A stretch of DNA of 64,000 nucleotides from Fidelibacterota bacterium. GTDB taxonomy: Bacteria > Fidelibacterota > UBA2242 > JAOZSR01. The stretch spans positions 1 to 64,000 of the forward strand of contig JAOZSR010000009.1 in assembly GCA_029939575.1 (NCBI GenBank). The letters run 5' to 3'. The translations under genes were made by a program, and so were the position numbers. Below, in pieces: positions 18,742-31,061 of this stretch (its first letter is position 1; every line of letters starts with the position of its first letter). Under the pieces are notes generated by a model. The model did not search any database. It saw only the letters and a list, made by a program, of their open reading frames with translations, and was not told the DNA's origin.

Positions 18742-20565
18742 TTAATAAAGAATTGAACGATTATCCAGTATATCTGCGTTATCTTTGAGTGCTTCAATCC
18801 AATTTCTATAAATTCCATTTGTTTTTTGTGCAATTAAGGTGTTACGGATATTATCAGATTCCTTAGCTAATTCTTCCTCTTGAATCTCAGATTTGGAAAT
18901 TAATTTCACAATCACATATTTATTATTAATTTTTATAGGTTTAGTAATGTCGCCATCTTGCAAAGCTAATATTGAACCTTCAAGCAAAGGCGATTTGCCG
19001 GCGGATTTCAAGGATTTGTTCAGAGTTATATCATTATGTTTATCAAAGATATATTTCATTTTAGTATCAATCTGATTTTCCAAGGGCTCATCTTTTGAAA
19101 TTCCATTATAAAAATTATTGGCAATTTCTCCAAGTTTCTCAACCTTCTTTTCAGTTTCAAGTTTTTTATAAATAATATCATAAACATCTTCGATTGGTTT
19201 ATAATGTGCTTCATTAATTCCGGTTAATTTAAAGACAGCATAACCCTTTTCAGAACTCATTAATTCAGAAACAGATTCTACCGGTTTATCAGAGAAAGCA
19301 AATTTAATAGCCCTTGGCATACGTCCAAGTCCTGGCAGAAAAGATGCTGACTGTCTTACAGATGGAATATGCTCTACTTTATATCCCTGTGAATCAGCAG
19401 CTGCGTTGAAACCATAATCATTTGCGTCAAAGGCAAAAAAGTTTGCATCTGATCTAAGTTTATCAAGTGTTTCAGGTCCGGAATTGATATTCAGCAGAAT
19501 ATGTCTTGCCTTAACTTCATCTTTTCCATCTTTTATTCGCTTATCTTCAACTTTAATAATATGATAACCAAAACTTGTTAAAATCGGCCCAACAACTTCT
19601 CCCTTTTTAGCGTTGAAAGCGGCCTTTTCAAAAGGAGGAACCATATTACCTTTTCCAAACCAACCAAGGTCACCACCACTTGTTTTACCACTTGGATCAT
19701 CAGTATATTCTATTGCTACAGTTTCGAAAGATTCTCCACTTGTTACCCGAGTCTTCAAATCAGTAATAGTTTCTAAAACTGATTGCGAATCCTGTTTTGA
19801 TGGTTTAATTTCAAAGAATACATAATCTAAAGAACGGGTTTCGTCAACAAAATAATCTTTTTTATTATTTTCGTAATATTCAGAAATCTCAGATTCTGAA
19901 ACATCAAAGCTGTCATTAATCACAAATGAAAAAGGAAAAGTTATAGTTTCTAAATTATATTTAACTTTGGTTTTTTTATACTGTTCGAGTATTTCACTTT
20001 CACTGAGATATACTGTTTGTTCAACAAGATATTGAATTTTTTCAAAAGGTATTGATGATCTCATTTGTTGCTCAACCGGATACCACTCGTCACCCTGCGG
20101 ATTATGTAATACATTTAAATATTTCTGGTAATCAAATTCTCCTTCAGTTTGAAAAACTTCCTGGTTTTTTAAAAACTCGGGAGGATAATTTGTCAGATAA
20201 TCTACTATTTCAAAATTTGTTGCTTCAAAGCCTAATTTTTCAATCTCTTGCTGGATAAGTGTTTCATTTATAAATTGTGCCCAAACCTGTTCCTGAATTC
20301 TGTCTCTTGTACGGCCATCTATTTCCTGGCCGGCCTGACGATATTGTTCTAATTGATATTGAATAAATTTTTGATAATCTTCTATTTTTAATTCATTATC
20401 ATTAACAATCCCAACTACTCCTTTGAGTTTGGAATTTTTTGAAAACAAATCTAATACATTTGCTCCACCTACTAATCCCCCGACTGTCATACTTAAAATA
20501 AAAACACCTAAAAGTATCCATAAGAACCACTTGGAATTTTCTCGTAATGTCTGCATTGTTGCCAT
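18742..20565 (-). CDS. ppiD: PpiD-type periplasmic folding chaperone/peptidyl-prolyl isomerase
   Basis: 607 residues. One N-terminal membrane anchor at about 13-35 (WFLWILLGVFILSMTVGGLV) follows the typical start MATMQTLRENSKW. A SurA_N-like helical domain (about 55-200) comes next, then a parvulin domain (about 265-365) with YTDDPSGKTSGGDLGWFGKG and [18 protein letters not shown], and a second, degenerate parvulin-like segment to the C-terminus. PpiD assists folding of outer membrane proteins at the outer face of the inner membrane. It has its own terminator and an AGGAGG site. Confidence 0.88.
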   Translation of the reverse strand: MATMQTLRENSKWFLWILLGVFILSMTVGGLVGGANVLDLFSKNSKLKGVVGIVNDNELKIEDYQKFIQYQLEQYRQAGQEIDGRTRDRIQEQVWAQFINETLIQQEIEKLGFEATNFEIVDYLTNYPPEFLKNQEVFQTEGEFDYQKYLNVLHNPQGDEWYPVEQQMRSSIPFEKIQYLVEQTVYLSESEILEQYKKTKVKYNLETITFPFSFVINDSFDVSESEISEYYENNKKDYFVDETRSLDYVFFEIKPSKQDSQSVLETITDLKTRVTSGESFETVAIEYTDDPSGKTSGGDLGWFGKGNMVPPFEKAAFNAKKGEVVGPILTSFGYHIIKVEDKRIKDGKDEVKARHILLNINSGPETLDKLRSDANFFAFDANDYGFNAAADSQGYKVEHIPSVRQSASFLPGLGRMPRAIKFAFSDKPVESVSELMSSEKGYAVFKLTGINEAHYKPIEDVYDIIYKKLETEKKVEKLGEIANNFYNGISKDEPLENQIDTKMKYIFDKHNDITLNKSLKSAGKSPLLEGSILALQDGDITKPIKINNKYVIVKLISKSEIQEEELAKESDNIRNTLIAQKTNGIYRNWIEALKDNADILDNRSILY

Positions 20566-20694
20566 AATACTTGTTGTCCTCCTAATATGCTAATTTAAAA
20601 AAAATAATTCAATATATAGACACTAAATATAAGCATAAATCTAAAGGGAGGCAAATCCAATTTTCTAACAAAAAAAATATTTCAGACTTTATTA

Positions 20695-22884
20695 TTATTC
20701 TATCTGAAAATTTGTATAATCCCCAGATATTTCAAAATCATATTCAGGATATTCAAAAACAGGAGATCTTGGCTCTGTTTCTCCTATAGAATAGCCATAT
20801 AAATCTTCATATTCTTCAATGTTTTCACCAACATCTTCTATTTGTTTTAAATATTCACTAATTGATTTAGATTCAATAATTACAACCTTTCCCATGTGTT
20901 CAATAATAGGGCTGTGAGTTCTTGTAGCATCGTGATTAAATTCCAAAATTCTCCGGCCATACCTGGTTATTCCTATAACCCTAAATGTCAGACTTTTACC
21001 TACACCTGGTAGATTTAAAACATTTCTGTCAGTTGCCAGGAAAGGTATTTTGCCTGTTTTTCTAATCGCTTCAATATTGTCTACCATTAATTCTGAATCT
21101 AATACACTCTGCTTAAGTTTTTGCTGCAAATTGGCAGATAAACGGCCAACTTTTTTTTCTTCAACCTGTTCCTGAACAGCTCTTGCATTAGGTGCAAAAT
21201 TATTGAAATTTTCCATATATCCTTTTACAGAAAATGTATAATATGGTAAAACTCCGATATCATTTAAAACCTTCCTAAGTTTGGCATTATGACCTCTTCT
21301 TGAGGAATATACGGTAAAAACATGTTGATTTGTAACAAGCCAACCGGCAGAAATAAGCCTGGTTACAGCCTCTTTGGCTTCGGGAGTTATTTCCATCACC
21401 GATTCAAAATGTGTCTGAATAACAAATTGCTTGATACCTACTTTTTGACCTCTCTTTTTAAAATCTGCCAGAATCTTACTTAATTCAATGGTAATTCTTT
21501 GCGGGAGATATACTGGTAAACGGGTTCCCAGACGAACGCGTAAAATTTCAGCATATTTTTTACCGTCTTCTCGTTTTTCATTTGCCTTTTGTTTTTTTTG
21601 AGCCATTTCCAAAATTGCATCAAAAATTTTGACCAGAGATTTATCAGAACTCATTAATGCATCACCACCAGTAATCAAAATATCTCTCAATTGGGAATCA
21701 TTTTCAAAATATTCCATAAGATGTGATAATTTTTCAGACCAGGTTTTTACCGGTTTTAATTTATCAAGATTGAAATTCAAATGCCCATTTTGAAAATCAA
21801 ACATTCTCTGACATGAATGGCAAAGCCCACCACAGGCACGTCCAATTGTATCAGGGATTAAAATAGCTACATCGGGATATCGTCTGTGAACATTGTGAAT
21901 TGATGGCAATATCCATCCTGCTGCATTTGGTTTACCTGCTACTATTTCATCTTCTTTTTCCCAAGCAACAATATTCCCAAATTCTTTGACCAGCTCCTGG
22001 CTATAAAGAACATAACAGCGAATTGCCAAATCAGCTCCGATTGCAAAATATGGTACACGAACATGTAATAGGGATAAATAATAGGGATTTATAAAAAAAG
22101 GTATTCCGGCTTTTTCCGCGTCATACAAAATTTTCATAGTATCCGGATCAAGCGAATATCCCAACAATTCATTCAAAAGGTCTGGCGAGCGGACTGCAAA
22201 TTTCAGGTGAAACCCTTTGTCATTCCACCAGTCCAGGGCTTTTAAAAATTTTTGTTCATCTGACATTTCCCGGGAAAATTGATAAGTTTTACTTTTAATT
22301 TCTCCATTATCAATTTTCCTGATCAGGATAGATAATATTCTTTGTCGATTTTCTTCCCTCAATCTAATAATACGTGGATCCAATCCGGAGGGATAACGCT
22401 TCATCCATTTCTCAATATCATTTGGTGAAGGTATTTTTCTAACACTTTTACCAGTTAATTGTCTAAAAAGATGGAGCATATCCTGAAAAAAATATGGTTT
22501 TGCACCTCCGGTTCCCCTGTTTACTCCTAACCAGATTAATTTTATCGGATTACTTATTGCAATTTCACCTCTGAGATTTAAGTCTTTAAATTCTCTACCT
22601 GCATTTTTCACATAATCAAGAATTCTAATAGCGGCATAATCACGCCATGTCAATTTCTTAAAAGATTTGTGGCCTGTAATTTTTTCATTATAATAATCAA
22701 TAGTGTCAGGGCTGGATTTCAAAATATCTAAAACCCAATTTTTAATTCCTACCAAAGCTTCGGTCTCATTTTTGGAATTCCTCATAACCTCCTGAAGAAT
22801 GGGATTTTCATCTAAAAGTTGTTTTAAAAGTTTATGAGATTTTACACTAATCGCAATTTTATCAAGATTTTCATATTTTGTCAT
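20695..22884 (-). CDS. KamA-family radical SAM protein (lysine 2,3-aminomutase-like), long form
   Basis: 729 residues from the ATG at 22884, which has an AGAGG site; an upstream ATG at 22947 would add an implausible 21 residues. The radical-SAM cluster motif is CGGLCHSC (C-x3-C-x2-C) at about residue 349. It is followed by KamA-like ILITGGDALMSSD, RVRLGTRLPVYLPQRIT and KQFVIQTHFESVMEITPEAK. Classical KamA has about 420 residues; here some 300 residues precede the cluster motif. Lysine 2,3-aminomutase interconverts lysine and beta-lysine with SAM and PLP, in lysine fermentation or beta-lysine osmolyte synthesis. No other lysine fermentation genes are adjacent, so the substrate is uncertain. 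Confidence 0.8.
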   Translation of the reverse strand: MTKYENLDKIAISVKSHKLLKQLLDENPILQEVMRNSKNETEALVGIKNWVLDILKSSPDTIDYYNEKITGHKSFKKLTWRDYAAIRILDYVKNAGREFKDLNLRGEIAISNPIKLIWLGVNRGTGGAKPYFFQDMLHLFRQLTGKSVRKIPSPNDIEKWMKRYPSGLDPRIIRLREENRQRILSILIRKIDNGEIKSKTYQFSREMSDEQKFLKALDWWNDKGFHLKFAVRSPDLLNELLGYSLDPDTMKILYDAEKAGIPFFINPYYLSLLHVRVPYFAIGADLAIRCYVLYSQELVKEFGNIVAWEKEDEIVAGKPNAAGWILPSIHNVHRRYPDVAILIPDTIGRACGGLCHSCQRMFDFQNGHLNFNLDKLKPVKTWSEKLSHLMEYFENDSQLRDILITGGDALMSSDKSLVKIFDAILEMAQKKQKANEKREDGKKYAEILRVRLGTRLPVYLPQRITIELSKILADFKKRGQKVGIKQFVIQTHFESVMEITPEAKEAVTRLISAGWLVTNQHVFTVYSSRRGHNAKLRKVLNDIGVLPYYTFSVKGYMENFNNFAPNARAVQEQVEEKKVGRLSANLQQKLKQSVLDSELMVDNIEAIRKTGKIPFLATDRNVLNLPGVGKSLTFRVIGITRYGRRILEFNHDATRTHSPIIEHMGKVVIIESKSISEYLKQIEDVGENIEEYEDLYGYSIGETEPRSPVFEYPEYDFEISGDYTNFQIE

Positions 22885-23039
22885 AGTCAGCCTCTTTTTT
22901 TTATTACCACATATTAACAATATAGAAATTATGACTAATTTTAGCAATAGTGAAATGCTGATTGAAGATGGATTGAAAAACAGATCAGTGATTATTTAGA
23001 AGAAATGTCGATTATGAAAAAGATTCCAGGGTAAAAAAA

Positions 23040-23717
23040 TTACTCCAAACCTGCTATTTGTAAAATTAAATTAGGATCAGGACAAATCTTCAAAAGAACT
23101 TCCCGTTCTCCAATATTAGCCACGCCGGGAAAATCACCTTTTTTCCCCTGCATATCTGTAATTATCTGAAAATGAAGATGAGCAGGCCAATTTCCATTAA
23201 TAGGATAATCACCAATTTTTGCAAATTTTTGACCTGCAAAAAATTGCATACCACTATTTAGATTTTGGATAGAATCCAAAGTAAGATGTCCATAAAGTGT
23301 ATAAAAAATATAGCCGCCAATATTATGTTCCAAAATGATAGTTGGACCATAATCTCCAAAATTATCATTTAATGCGAAACTATGAACTGTTGCAAATATT
23401 GGTGCAAAAACTTCTACACCAGGTTTTGTAAACAGGTCAATTCCAAGGTGAATACTCCTGCAATTTTCACCCTGGAATAAAGAACTTTTTCTATAGATCA
23501 AACGATCTTCGTCGTATTTGCCAATTCCTACTTTTGCCTGATTTATTTCCATTTGTTTAAAAATATATTCAGAAAAATTTACTGCATTGGATACATCGAT
23601 ATTTAGTAAATCCTTATTGTTGTTAGTAAAATCAAAAACAAATTGGTTTTCTGCTAACAATTTCTCGGAAAGTATACTTTTGATTTCTGTTTTCTCTAGA
23701 ATATTTTTTAAGTCCAT
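23040..23717 (-). CDS. M23 peptidase-fold protein, apparently cytoplasmic
   Basis: 225 residues. The LytM/M23 zinc motifs are visible: HLGIDLF (H-x3-D) at about residue 90 and HLHFQ (H-x-H) at about 182, with LYGHL between them. There is no signal peptide; the start MDLKNILEKTEIKSI is soluble. M23 proteins usually cut peptidoglycan cross-bridges outside the cell, so the missing export signal is unusual. Similar domains occur within aminotransferase fusion proteins, where a peptidase role is unclear. A strong AGGAGTTTT precedes the ATG. It may be co-transcribed with the KamA-family gene about 155 bases downstream. Confidence 0.75.
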   Translation of the reverse strand: MDLKNILEKTEIKSILSEKLLAENQFVFDFTNNNKDLLNIDVSNAVNFSEYIFKQMEINQAKVGIGKYDEDRLIYRKSSLFQGENCRSIHLGIDLFTKPGVEVFAPIFATVHSFALNDNFGDYGPTIILEHNIGGYIFYTLYGHLTLDSIQNLNSGMQFFAGQKFAKIGDYPINGNWPAHLHFQIITDMQGKKGDFPGVANIGEREVLLKICPDPNLILQIAGLE

Positions 23718-23899
23718 AAAACTCCTATAATTTTAAAATCAATTTTAAATTAATAAATTTTGAATAAAACCTGAAATGGATTCTTTTTAAATAATAAAAT
23801 CATTTCTGACATTCCAGCTTTCCTTTAAAAAACATATTTTCTATATTGTTATGAGAAAATGTTAATAATATTTTTTAATAAATTAATAAGGTCATAATC

Positions 23900-25099
23900 A
23901 TGAATTACAAACACAAAAATCCAATTTCAATATTCCTAATTCCTGTTTTTATTCTCCTTTTCCCTATTTTTATTTTCGGTTTGGAATCTTTTTATACTGA
24001 TTCATTTTTAAATTTATCCTCTAAGAATTTTCAATATGCCTTACTTATTGATAAATCAGCAAATAAATTGTATATAATTGAAAGTAATCAGGCACAACAA
24101 ATGGAAATCCTTCGGGAATTCAAAATTTCCACCGGTCCTGAAAAGGGGAATAAAACTCAGATCGGTGACAAAAAGACACCAGAAGGTATTTATTATATAA
24201 CAACTACATTGCCTGAAAATTTAACTCCGGAAGAAAAACCAACTGCCTATTTACTGGACTATCCAAATTATATGGACAAAAGAAAAGGATATACAGGTTC
24301 GAATATCTGGATTCAAAATAACAATTTAAAACAGAATAATTTCCAGAATGCCGGTTGCATTTATTTATTAAATGAATCTATTTCAGTGCTTGAACCATTT
24401 ATTAAATCACCGAACACACCTGTAATAATTCTGAATAAATGTAATCATATTTCAAAAAATCAATATGATCAGGTATGGAAAAATTGGAAATCTAAAATGG
24501 ATAATATGCTAAAAACAGAATTACGAGAAGGAATTACAAACACCGGAGACATCTTATCAATAAACTATGAAAATATAATGGTTTATTTGTCAGAGTACGA
24601 ACAACATGTAAAATTTGCAAAAGTACATTCTAACAAGAAAAATGTTATTACAACTTTGACTACCTTAATTTATGAACAACAAGATAATGAATATAATCTA
24701 ATAAAAAAACTGACTAAAAATCTTTATACTCCCGATATTAATACCGCTTTATCAAATTTTGCAATTCAATGGAAATATGCATGGGAATCAAAAAACCTGG
24801 AAGCATATCGTAATTTTTATTCTTCTTCATACAGGGGAAAATATAATTCTAATACTAACTGGTTTGAACACGTAAAAACAATATTTTCTATTCTTCAAAA
24901 CATTCAGGTTTTTCTTTCAGAATTTGAAGTTAAACAAATTGAAAGTTCTAAGTGGGAATTATTATTCAAACAATATTATAGTGCTACACATTATGAAGAC
25001 GAAGGATATAAAATCCTGGTAATAGAGGGGTATCCGGATAACTTTAAAATTACAAAAGAAACCTGGTTTAAAGAAAAACCAAACTGGGAGGAAGAATAA
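23900..25099 (+). CDS. YkuD-type L,D-transpeptidase with C-terminal NTF2-like domain, exported
   Basis: 399 residues. The N-terminus (about 8-28) is a hydrophobic export signal or anchor. The YkuD domain (about 45-175) shows YALLIDKSANKLYII, FKISTGPEKGNKTQIGDKKT, PEGIYYI and the catalytic cysteine in NAGCIYLL (about residue 151). The usual motif is S-x-GC-I-R; here N-A-GC-I-Y replaces the serine and arginine. The histidine normally preceding it (HG) appears as TGSNIWIQ, so activity is uncertain. Residues of about 280-395 resemble an NTF2/SnoaL-like domain (FAIQWKYAWESKNLEAYRNF, WFEHVKTIF), found behind several such enzymes. It is probably a periplasmic cell-wall enzyme. Confidence 0.75.
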   Translation: MNYKHKNPISIFLIPVFILLFPIFIFGLESFYTDSFLNLSSKNFQYALLIDKSANKLYIIESNQAQQMEILREFKISTGPEKGNKTQIGDKKTPEGIYYITTTLPENLTPEEKPTAYLLDYPNYMDKRKGYTGSNIWIQNNNLKQNNFQNAGCIYLLNESISVLEPFIKSPNTPVIILNKCNHISKNQYDQVWKNWKSKMDNMLKTELREGITNTGDILSINYENIMVYLSEYEQHVKFAKVHSNKKNVITTLTTLIYEQQDNEYNLIKKLTKNLYTPDINTALSNFAIQWKYAWESKNLEAYRNFYSSSYRGKYNSNTNWFEHVKTIFSILQNIQVFLSEFEVKQIESSKWELLFKQYYSATHYEDEGYKILVIEGYPDNFKITKETWFKEKPNWEEE

Positions 25100-25100
25100 A

Positions 25101-25131
25101 AAAAAGGCGGAACTGGTATAGTATCCGCCTT
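25101..25131. terminator. Bidirectional terminator between the transpeptidase-like gene and dnaK
   Basis: AAGGCGGA and TCCGCCTT pair around a loop of about 11 bases, with an A-run before and T-containing sequence after. It sits between the convergent stops at 25099 and 25155. Confidence 0.75.
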
Positions 25132-25154
25132 CATTATAAGCTCTTGTTTTTTTC

Positions 25155-27554
<2,400 letters not shown>

Positions 27555-28205
27555 TTGGATAAAAAAAGTCGGTTGATTCAAAAACTCTATAGACGAATTA
27601 GCAAATTTTCATTGATACCGTCAATTTGTATTTACAATATAACTATATCTCATGAACACAAATTTCTATGGTATCGTGTAGCTAAAGTAGGTACTCGCAC
27701 TATTCTCAATCATTTAAAGGAAAGTAACGTTTATCTGGATGTGGAACACGCAAACTGGATTCACTACCCGGTGAATTCATTTGATGACTATTTCAAATTC
27801 GCCCTTGTTCGCAATCCCTGGGACAGACTTGTTTCATGCTGGAATGATAAGATTATTAAAAACAATTACTTTAAATTTGATGTTTCCGAACATAATAGAA
27901 TGAAAAAATTTGAGAACTTTGTTAGTTTTGTATCTGATCTCAATATTGATAAATGTGATCGTCATCTGCGTTCGCAGTCATCCCTGATCGATCTTAATAA
28001 TATAGATTACTTAGGGCGAATGGAAACCTTTGACGTTAATGCAAACTATATATTCCAAAGATTAGGGTTGCCTGACAAAAAAATACATCGCAAAAATGCA
28101 ACATCTACAAAAAAGCCATATCAGGAATACTATAGTGAAAGTCTGGCAGAGAAAGTTTCTCAGATCTATCAAAAAGATATTCAAATATTCGGATACCAAT
28201 TTTAA
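27555..28205 (+). CDS. Sulfotransferase family 2-type protein (PAPS-dependent)
   Basis: 216 residues. The PAPS-binding motifs of carbohydrate sulfotransferases are visible: RVAKVGTRTILNHL (5'-phosphosulfate loop, about residues 41-54) and FALVRNPWDRLVSCW (3'-phosphate site, about 83-97). It then has HLRSQSSLIDLNNIDYLGRM, as in the Sulfotransfer_2 family. It transfers sulfate to sugars or other polymers, probably of the exopolysaccharide. The start is TTG with AGGAAAG upstream; no ATG precedes the first motif. There is no signal peptide. No PAPS synthesis gene is in the window. Confidence 0.8.
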   Translation: MDKKSRLIQKLYRRISKFSLIPSICIYNITISHEHKFLWYRVAKVGTRTILNHLKESNVYLDVEHANWIHYPVNSFDDYFKFALVRNPWDRLVSCWNDKIIKNNYFKFDVSEHNRMKKFENFVSFVSDLNIDKCDRHLRSQSSLIDLNNIDYLGRMETFDVNANYIFQRLGLPDKKIHRKNATSTKKPYQEYYSESLAEKVSQIYQKDIQIFGYQF

Positions 28206-28275
28206 GAAATATAGACATCAATAACACCAATTTAATAGAATTAAACTCTAAAAAAATTTTGTTTGATGAGGAAGT

Positions 28276-28482
28276 ATGATGAAAAATATGACAGACAACA
28301 AGAATGCAGATTCCTTTAGTAAAAACCTGTTATGGATTGGGGTTGTAACCCTACTTGTTGGGATCAAATTGATTCTATCATACTTTATTTCTGGATTAAA
28401 AACTCCAGGTGAACTTATTCTTAGTGGAATTTTATTATTGATATGTACAGTTAATATTTTTAGCCTTCGTTCAAAACTGTAA
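28276..28482 (+). CDS. Small two-helix membrane protein, unknown function
   Basis: 68 residues with two hydrophobic segments (about 19-37 and 46-62) separated by SGLKTPGEL and ending SLRSKL. It is supported as a real gene by a good GAGGAAGT site directly before tandem ATG codons (28276 and 28279) and by its position 70 bases after the sulfotransferase gene on the same strand. I recognise no family. Confidence 0.5.
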   Translation: MMKNMTDNKNADSFSKNLLWIGVVTLLVGIKLILSYFISGLKTPGELILSGILLLICTVNIFSLRSKL

Positions 28483-28517
28483 ATCAGAATTTCCAAAAAA
28501 AGATTATTTTAAATCAA

Positions 28518-30962
28518 TTAATTATTCTGAATTTTGTCCAGTTTTTTTTCATTAATATTATGAAAAATCAAATCTTTATTTTTTTTGGAAATTTCTATAG
28601 TTTGCTCTCTGTTTAACTGTCCATTCAATATTTTTTCCGCAATTGGATCTTCAATAATTGCCTGCAATGTACGTCTTAAAGGCCTGGCACCAAATCCAAA
28701 TTTATAGCCCTGTGACAAAATCAGTTCACTTACATCCAGATTCCATTTCAATGAAGCGCCGGCACTTTCTAAATTCTTACTGATATCCTTGATTTGCATA
28801 TCAATAATAGTTAATAAATCCTTATGAGTCAGGTTATTAAATACAAGAGGATCATCAATTCTGTTTAAAAATTCAGGATTAAAAACATTATTTAAATTCT
28901 TAAGGATATTTTTTTTCATTTTATCATAACTTTTATCTTCATACTCTGAGGAAAATCCAAAAGAATTATTTTGCAATTTCTTAGTTCCTGTATTTGAAGT
29001 CATAATAATTATTGTGTTTTTAAAGTCAACTTTTCTGCCATAACTGTCAGTAAGAATACCTTCATCAAAAATCTGGAGTAAAATATTATAGATATCGTGA
29101 TGAGCTTTTTCAATTTCGTCAAACAATACAACAGAATAGGGTTTTCTTCTTACTCTTTCTGTCAATTCACCGCCTTCTTCATATCCCACATAACCGGGAG
29201 GCGCTCCAATAAGCCTGGATACTGAAAATTTTTCCATAAAATCAGACATATCAACTTTGATCAAAGCATCATTACTGTCAAACAGAACCCTGGAAATGAC
29301 TTTTGCCAATTCAGTTTTTCCGACTCCTGTTGGCCCGAGGAAGAGAAATGCTCCTATTGGTCGACCCGGATTTTTTAATCCTGCTCTTGCTCTTCTGATT
29401 GCCCGACATATGGTTGTAATTATTTCATCCTGACCGATAATATATTTCTTCAACTCATCTTCCAGGCGGAGCAGTTTTTTGTTTTCTGATTCTGCAACTT
29501 TGTTAACAGGTATTCCGGTCATCATAGCAACTACATCCGCAATATCATCTTCATTTACATGAATTTTATTATCTTTAGAGTTTTGCTCCCATTTCTTTTT
29601 TTCATCTTCAATATCGCTCAAAATTTTTCTTTCACGATCCCGCAGTTCGGCAGCTTTTTCAAAATTTTGTTCTTTCACAACCTGTTCTTTTTGGAGAGTA
29701 ATATTATCAAGTTCTGATTCCAAAGCGATAATATTTGCTGGTACAACAACTTCCCGTAAATGAACTTTAGCGCCTGCTTCGTCAAGTACATCTATTGCTT
29801 TATCAGGCAGAAACTTGTCACTGATATATCTATCACTAAATTCAACAGCAGTCCAAAGAGCCTTATCAGAATATTTCACATAATGATGCTCTTCATATTT
29901 AGAACGAAGTCCTAATAATATTTTATGCGTTTCATTTTTTTTAGGTGGATTAACAATTATTTTCTGAAATCGTCTTTCAAGTGCACCATCTTTTTCTATA
30001 AATTTTCTATATTCATCAAGTGTAGTTGCTCCGATACATTGGATACTACCTCTGGCTAAAGCAGGTTTAAACATATTGGAAGCATCTAATGAACCGCCAG
30101 CTCCACCAGCACCGATAATTGTATGTAATTCATCTATAAACAGGATAATATCATCAGCATTTTCCAATTCCATAGTAATTGTTTTCATTCGTTCTTCAAA
30201 CTGACCACGATATTTTGTACCTGCTACAATTCCTGCTAAATCAAGAGCAACAAGTCTCATATTATAAAGCAAGCGAGGCACTTGTCTATTAATTATTCTG
30301 ATTGCTAATCCTTCGACAATAGCTGTTTTCCCAACACCTGGTTCACCAATTAATACGGGATTATTTTTTTTCCTACGGGATAAAATTTGGGCAACCCGCT
30401 CAATCTCAATATCTCTTCCAATGACAGGATCTAATTCGTCATTTTTGGCTTTTGTGGTAATATCTCTTGAAAAATGATCCAGGGCTGGTGTTTTACTTAC
30501 TTTTTTTAATTTTCGGTCATTTTTTTTACCTTTAAAAATTGGATTAAGAACCTGCCTTTTTATTGCATGGTAATCAATACCATAACTAATTAAGATCTCA
30601 GATCCAAGACAGTCAGAATCTTTTAGAATCGCTAGTAAAAGATGCTCATCATTAATGACCTTACTATTGGTTTCTTTGGCTTCTGTAAAAGAATTCCGCA
30701 AGATTCTTTCACTCTGACTTGTAAGAGGTATATTACCTTTCATTGCGGTTTCACTGGAACCCCTGGATGTATCTTCAATAGAATTTATCAACTCGTCGAT
30801 ATTTATTCCAATATTATCCAAAATCTCGACTGCATTACTTTTTTCCAGAGATAATATTGCAAGTAATAAATGCTCTGACCCGACATAATTATTGTCTAAA
30901 CGTATGGCTTCTTTTTTTGCTTTCTCTATAATTCCTAATATTTTTTTTGAAAATTCACTCAT
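28518..30962 (-). CDS. clpC: ClpC-type AAA+ ATPase of the Clp protease
   Basis: 814 residues with the ClpC layout. A duplicated N-terminal Clp_N domain ([20 protein letters not shown]) comes first, then first AAA+ Walker [14 protein letters not shown] at about 207 and a middle UVR-like coiled coil ([14 protein letters not shown]). The second AAA+ Walker A is [12 protein letters not shown] at about 545. Sensor and C-terminal D2-small motifs include NRIDDPLVF and [12 protein letters not shown]. It unfolds substrates for ClpP, which is not in the window. No mcsA/mcsB/ctsR genes are adjacent. It is the last gene of the long minus-strand run, 99 bases after lolD. Confidence 0.95.
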   Translation of the reverse strand: MSEFSKKILGIIEKAKKEAIRLDNNYVGSEHLLLAILSLEKSNAVEILDNIGINIDELINSIEDTSRGSSETAMKGNIPLTSQSERILRNSFTEAKETNSKVINDEHLLLAILKDSDCLGSEILISYGIDYHAIKRQVLNPIFKGKKNDRKLKKVSKTPALDHFSRDITTKAKNDELDPVIGRDIEIERVAQILSRRKKNNPVLIGEPGVGKTAIVEGLAIRIINRQVPRLLYNMRLVALDLAGIVAGTKYRGQFEERMKTITMELENADDIILFIDELHTIIGAGGAGGSLDASNMFKPALARGSIQCIGATTLDEYRKFIEKDGALERRFQKIIVNPPKKNETHKILLGLRSKYEEHHYVKYSDKALWTAVEFSDRYISDKFLPDKAIDVLDEAGAKVHLREVVVPANIIALESELDNITLQKEQVVKEQNFEKAAELRDRERKILSDIEDEKKKWEQNSKDNKIHVNEDDIADVVAMMTGIPVNKVAESENKKLLRLEDELKKYIIGQDEIITTICRAIRRARAGLKNPGRPIGAFLFLGPTGVGKTELAKVISRVLFDSNDALIKVDMSDFMEKFSVSRLIGAPPGYVGYEEGGELTERVRRKPYSVVLFDEIEKAHHDIYNILLQIFDEGILTDSYGRKVDFKNTIIIMTSNTGTKKLQNNSFGFSSEYEDKSYDKMKKNILKNLNNVFNPEFLNRIDDPLVFNNLTHKDLLTIIDMQIKDISKNLESAGASLKWNLDVSELILSQGYKFGFGARPLRRTLQAIIEDPIAEKILNGQLNREQTIEISKKNKDLIFHNINEKKLDKIQNN

Positions 30963-31061
30963 TTTTTCTCTTTCATCAAATACTTCTTATTTAAATATAA
31001 AATAGAAGAATTCAGATGTCAAACTCCATTTTACTTTTTATTCATTTTACCTGATAATATT

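Noticed and set aside
20695-22947. Longer KamA-family start at 22947
   Set aside because: It adds 21 hydrophobic residues not expected for this cytoplasmic enzyme; the ATG at 22884 has a ribosome-binding site.
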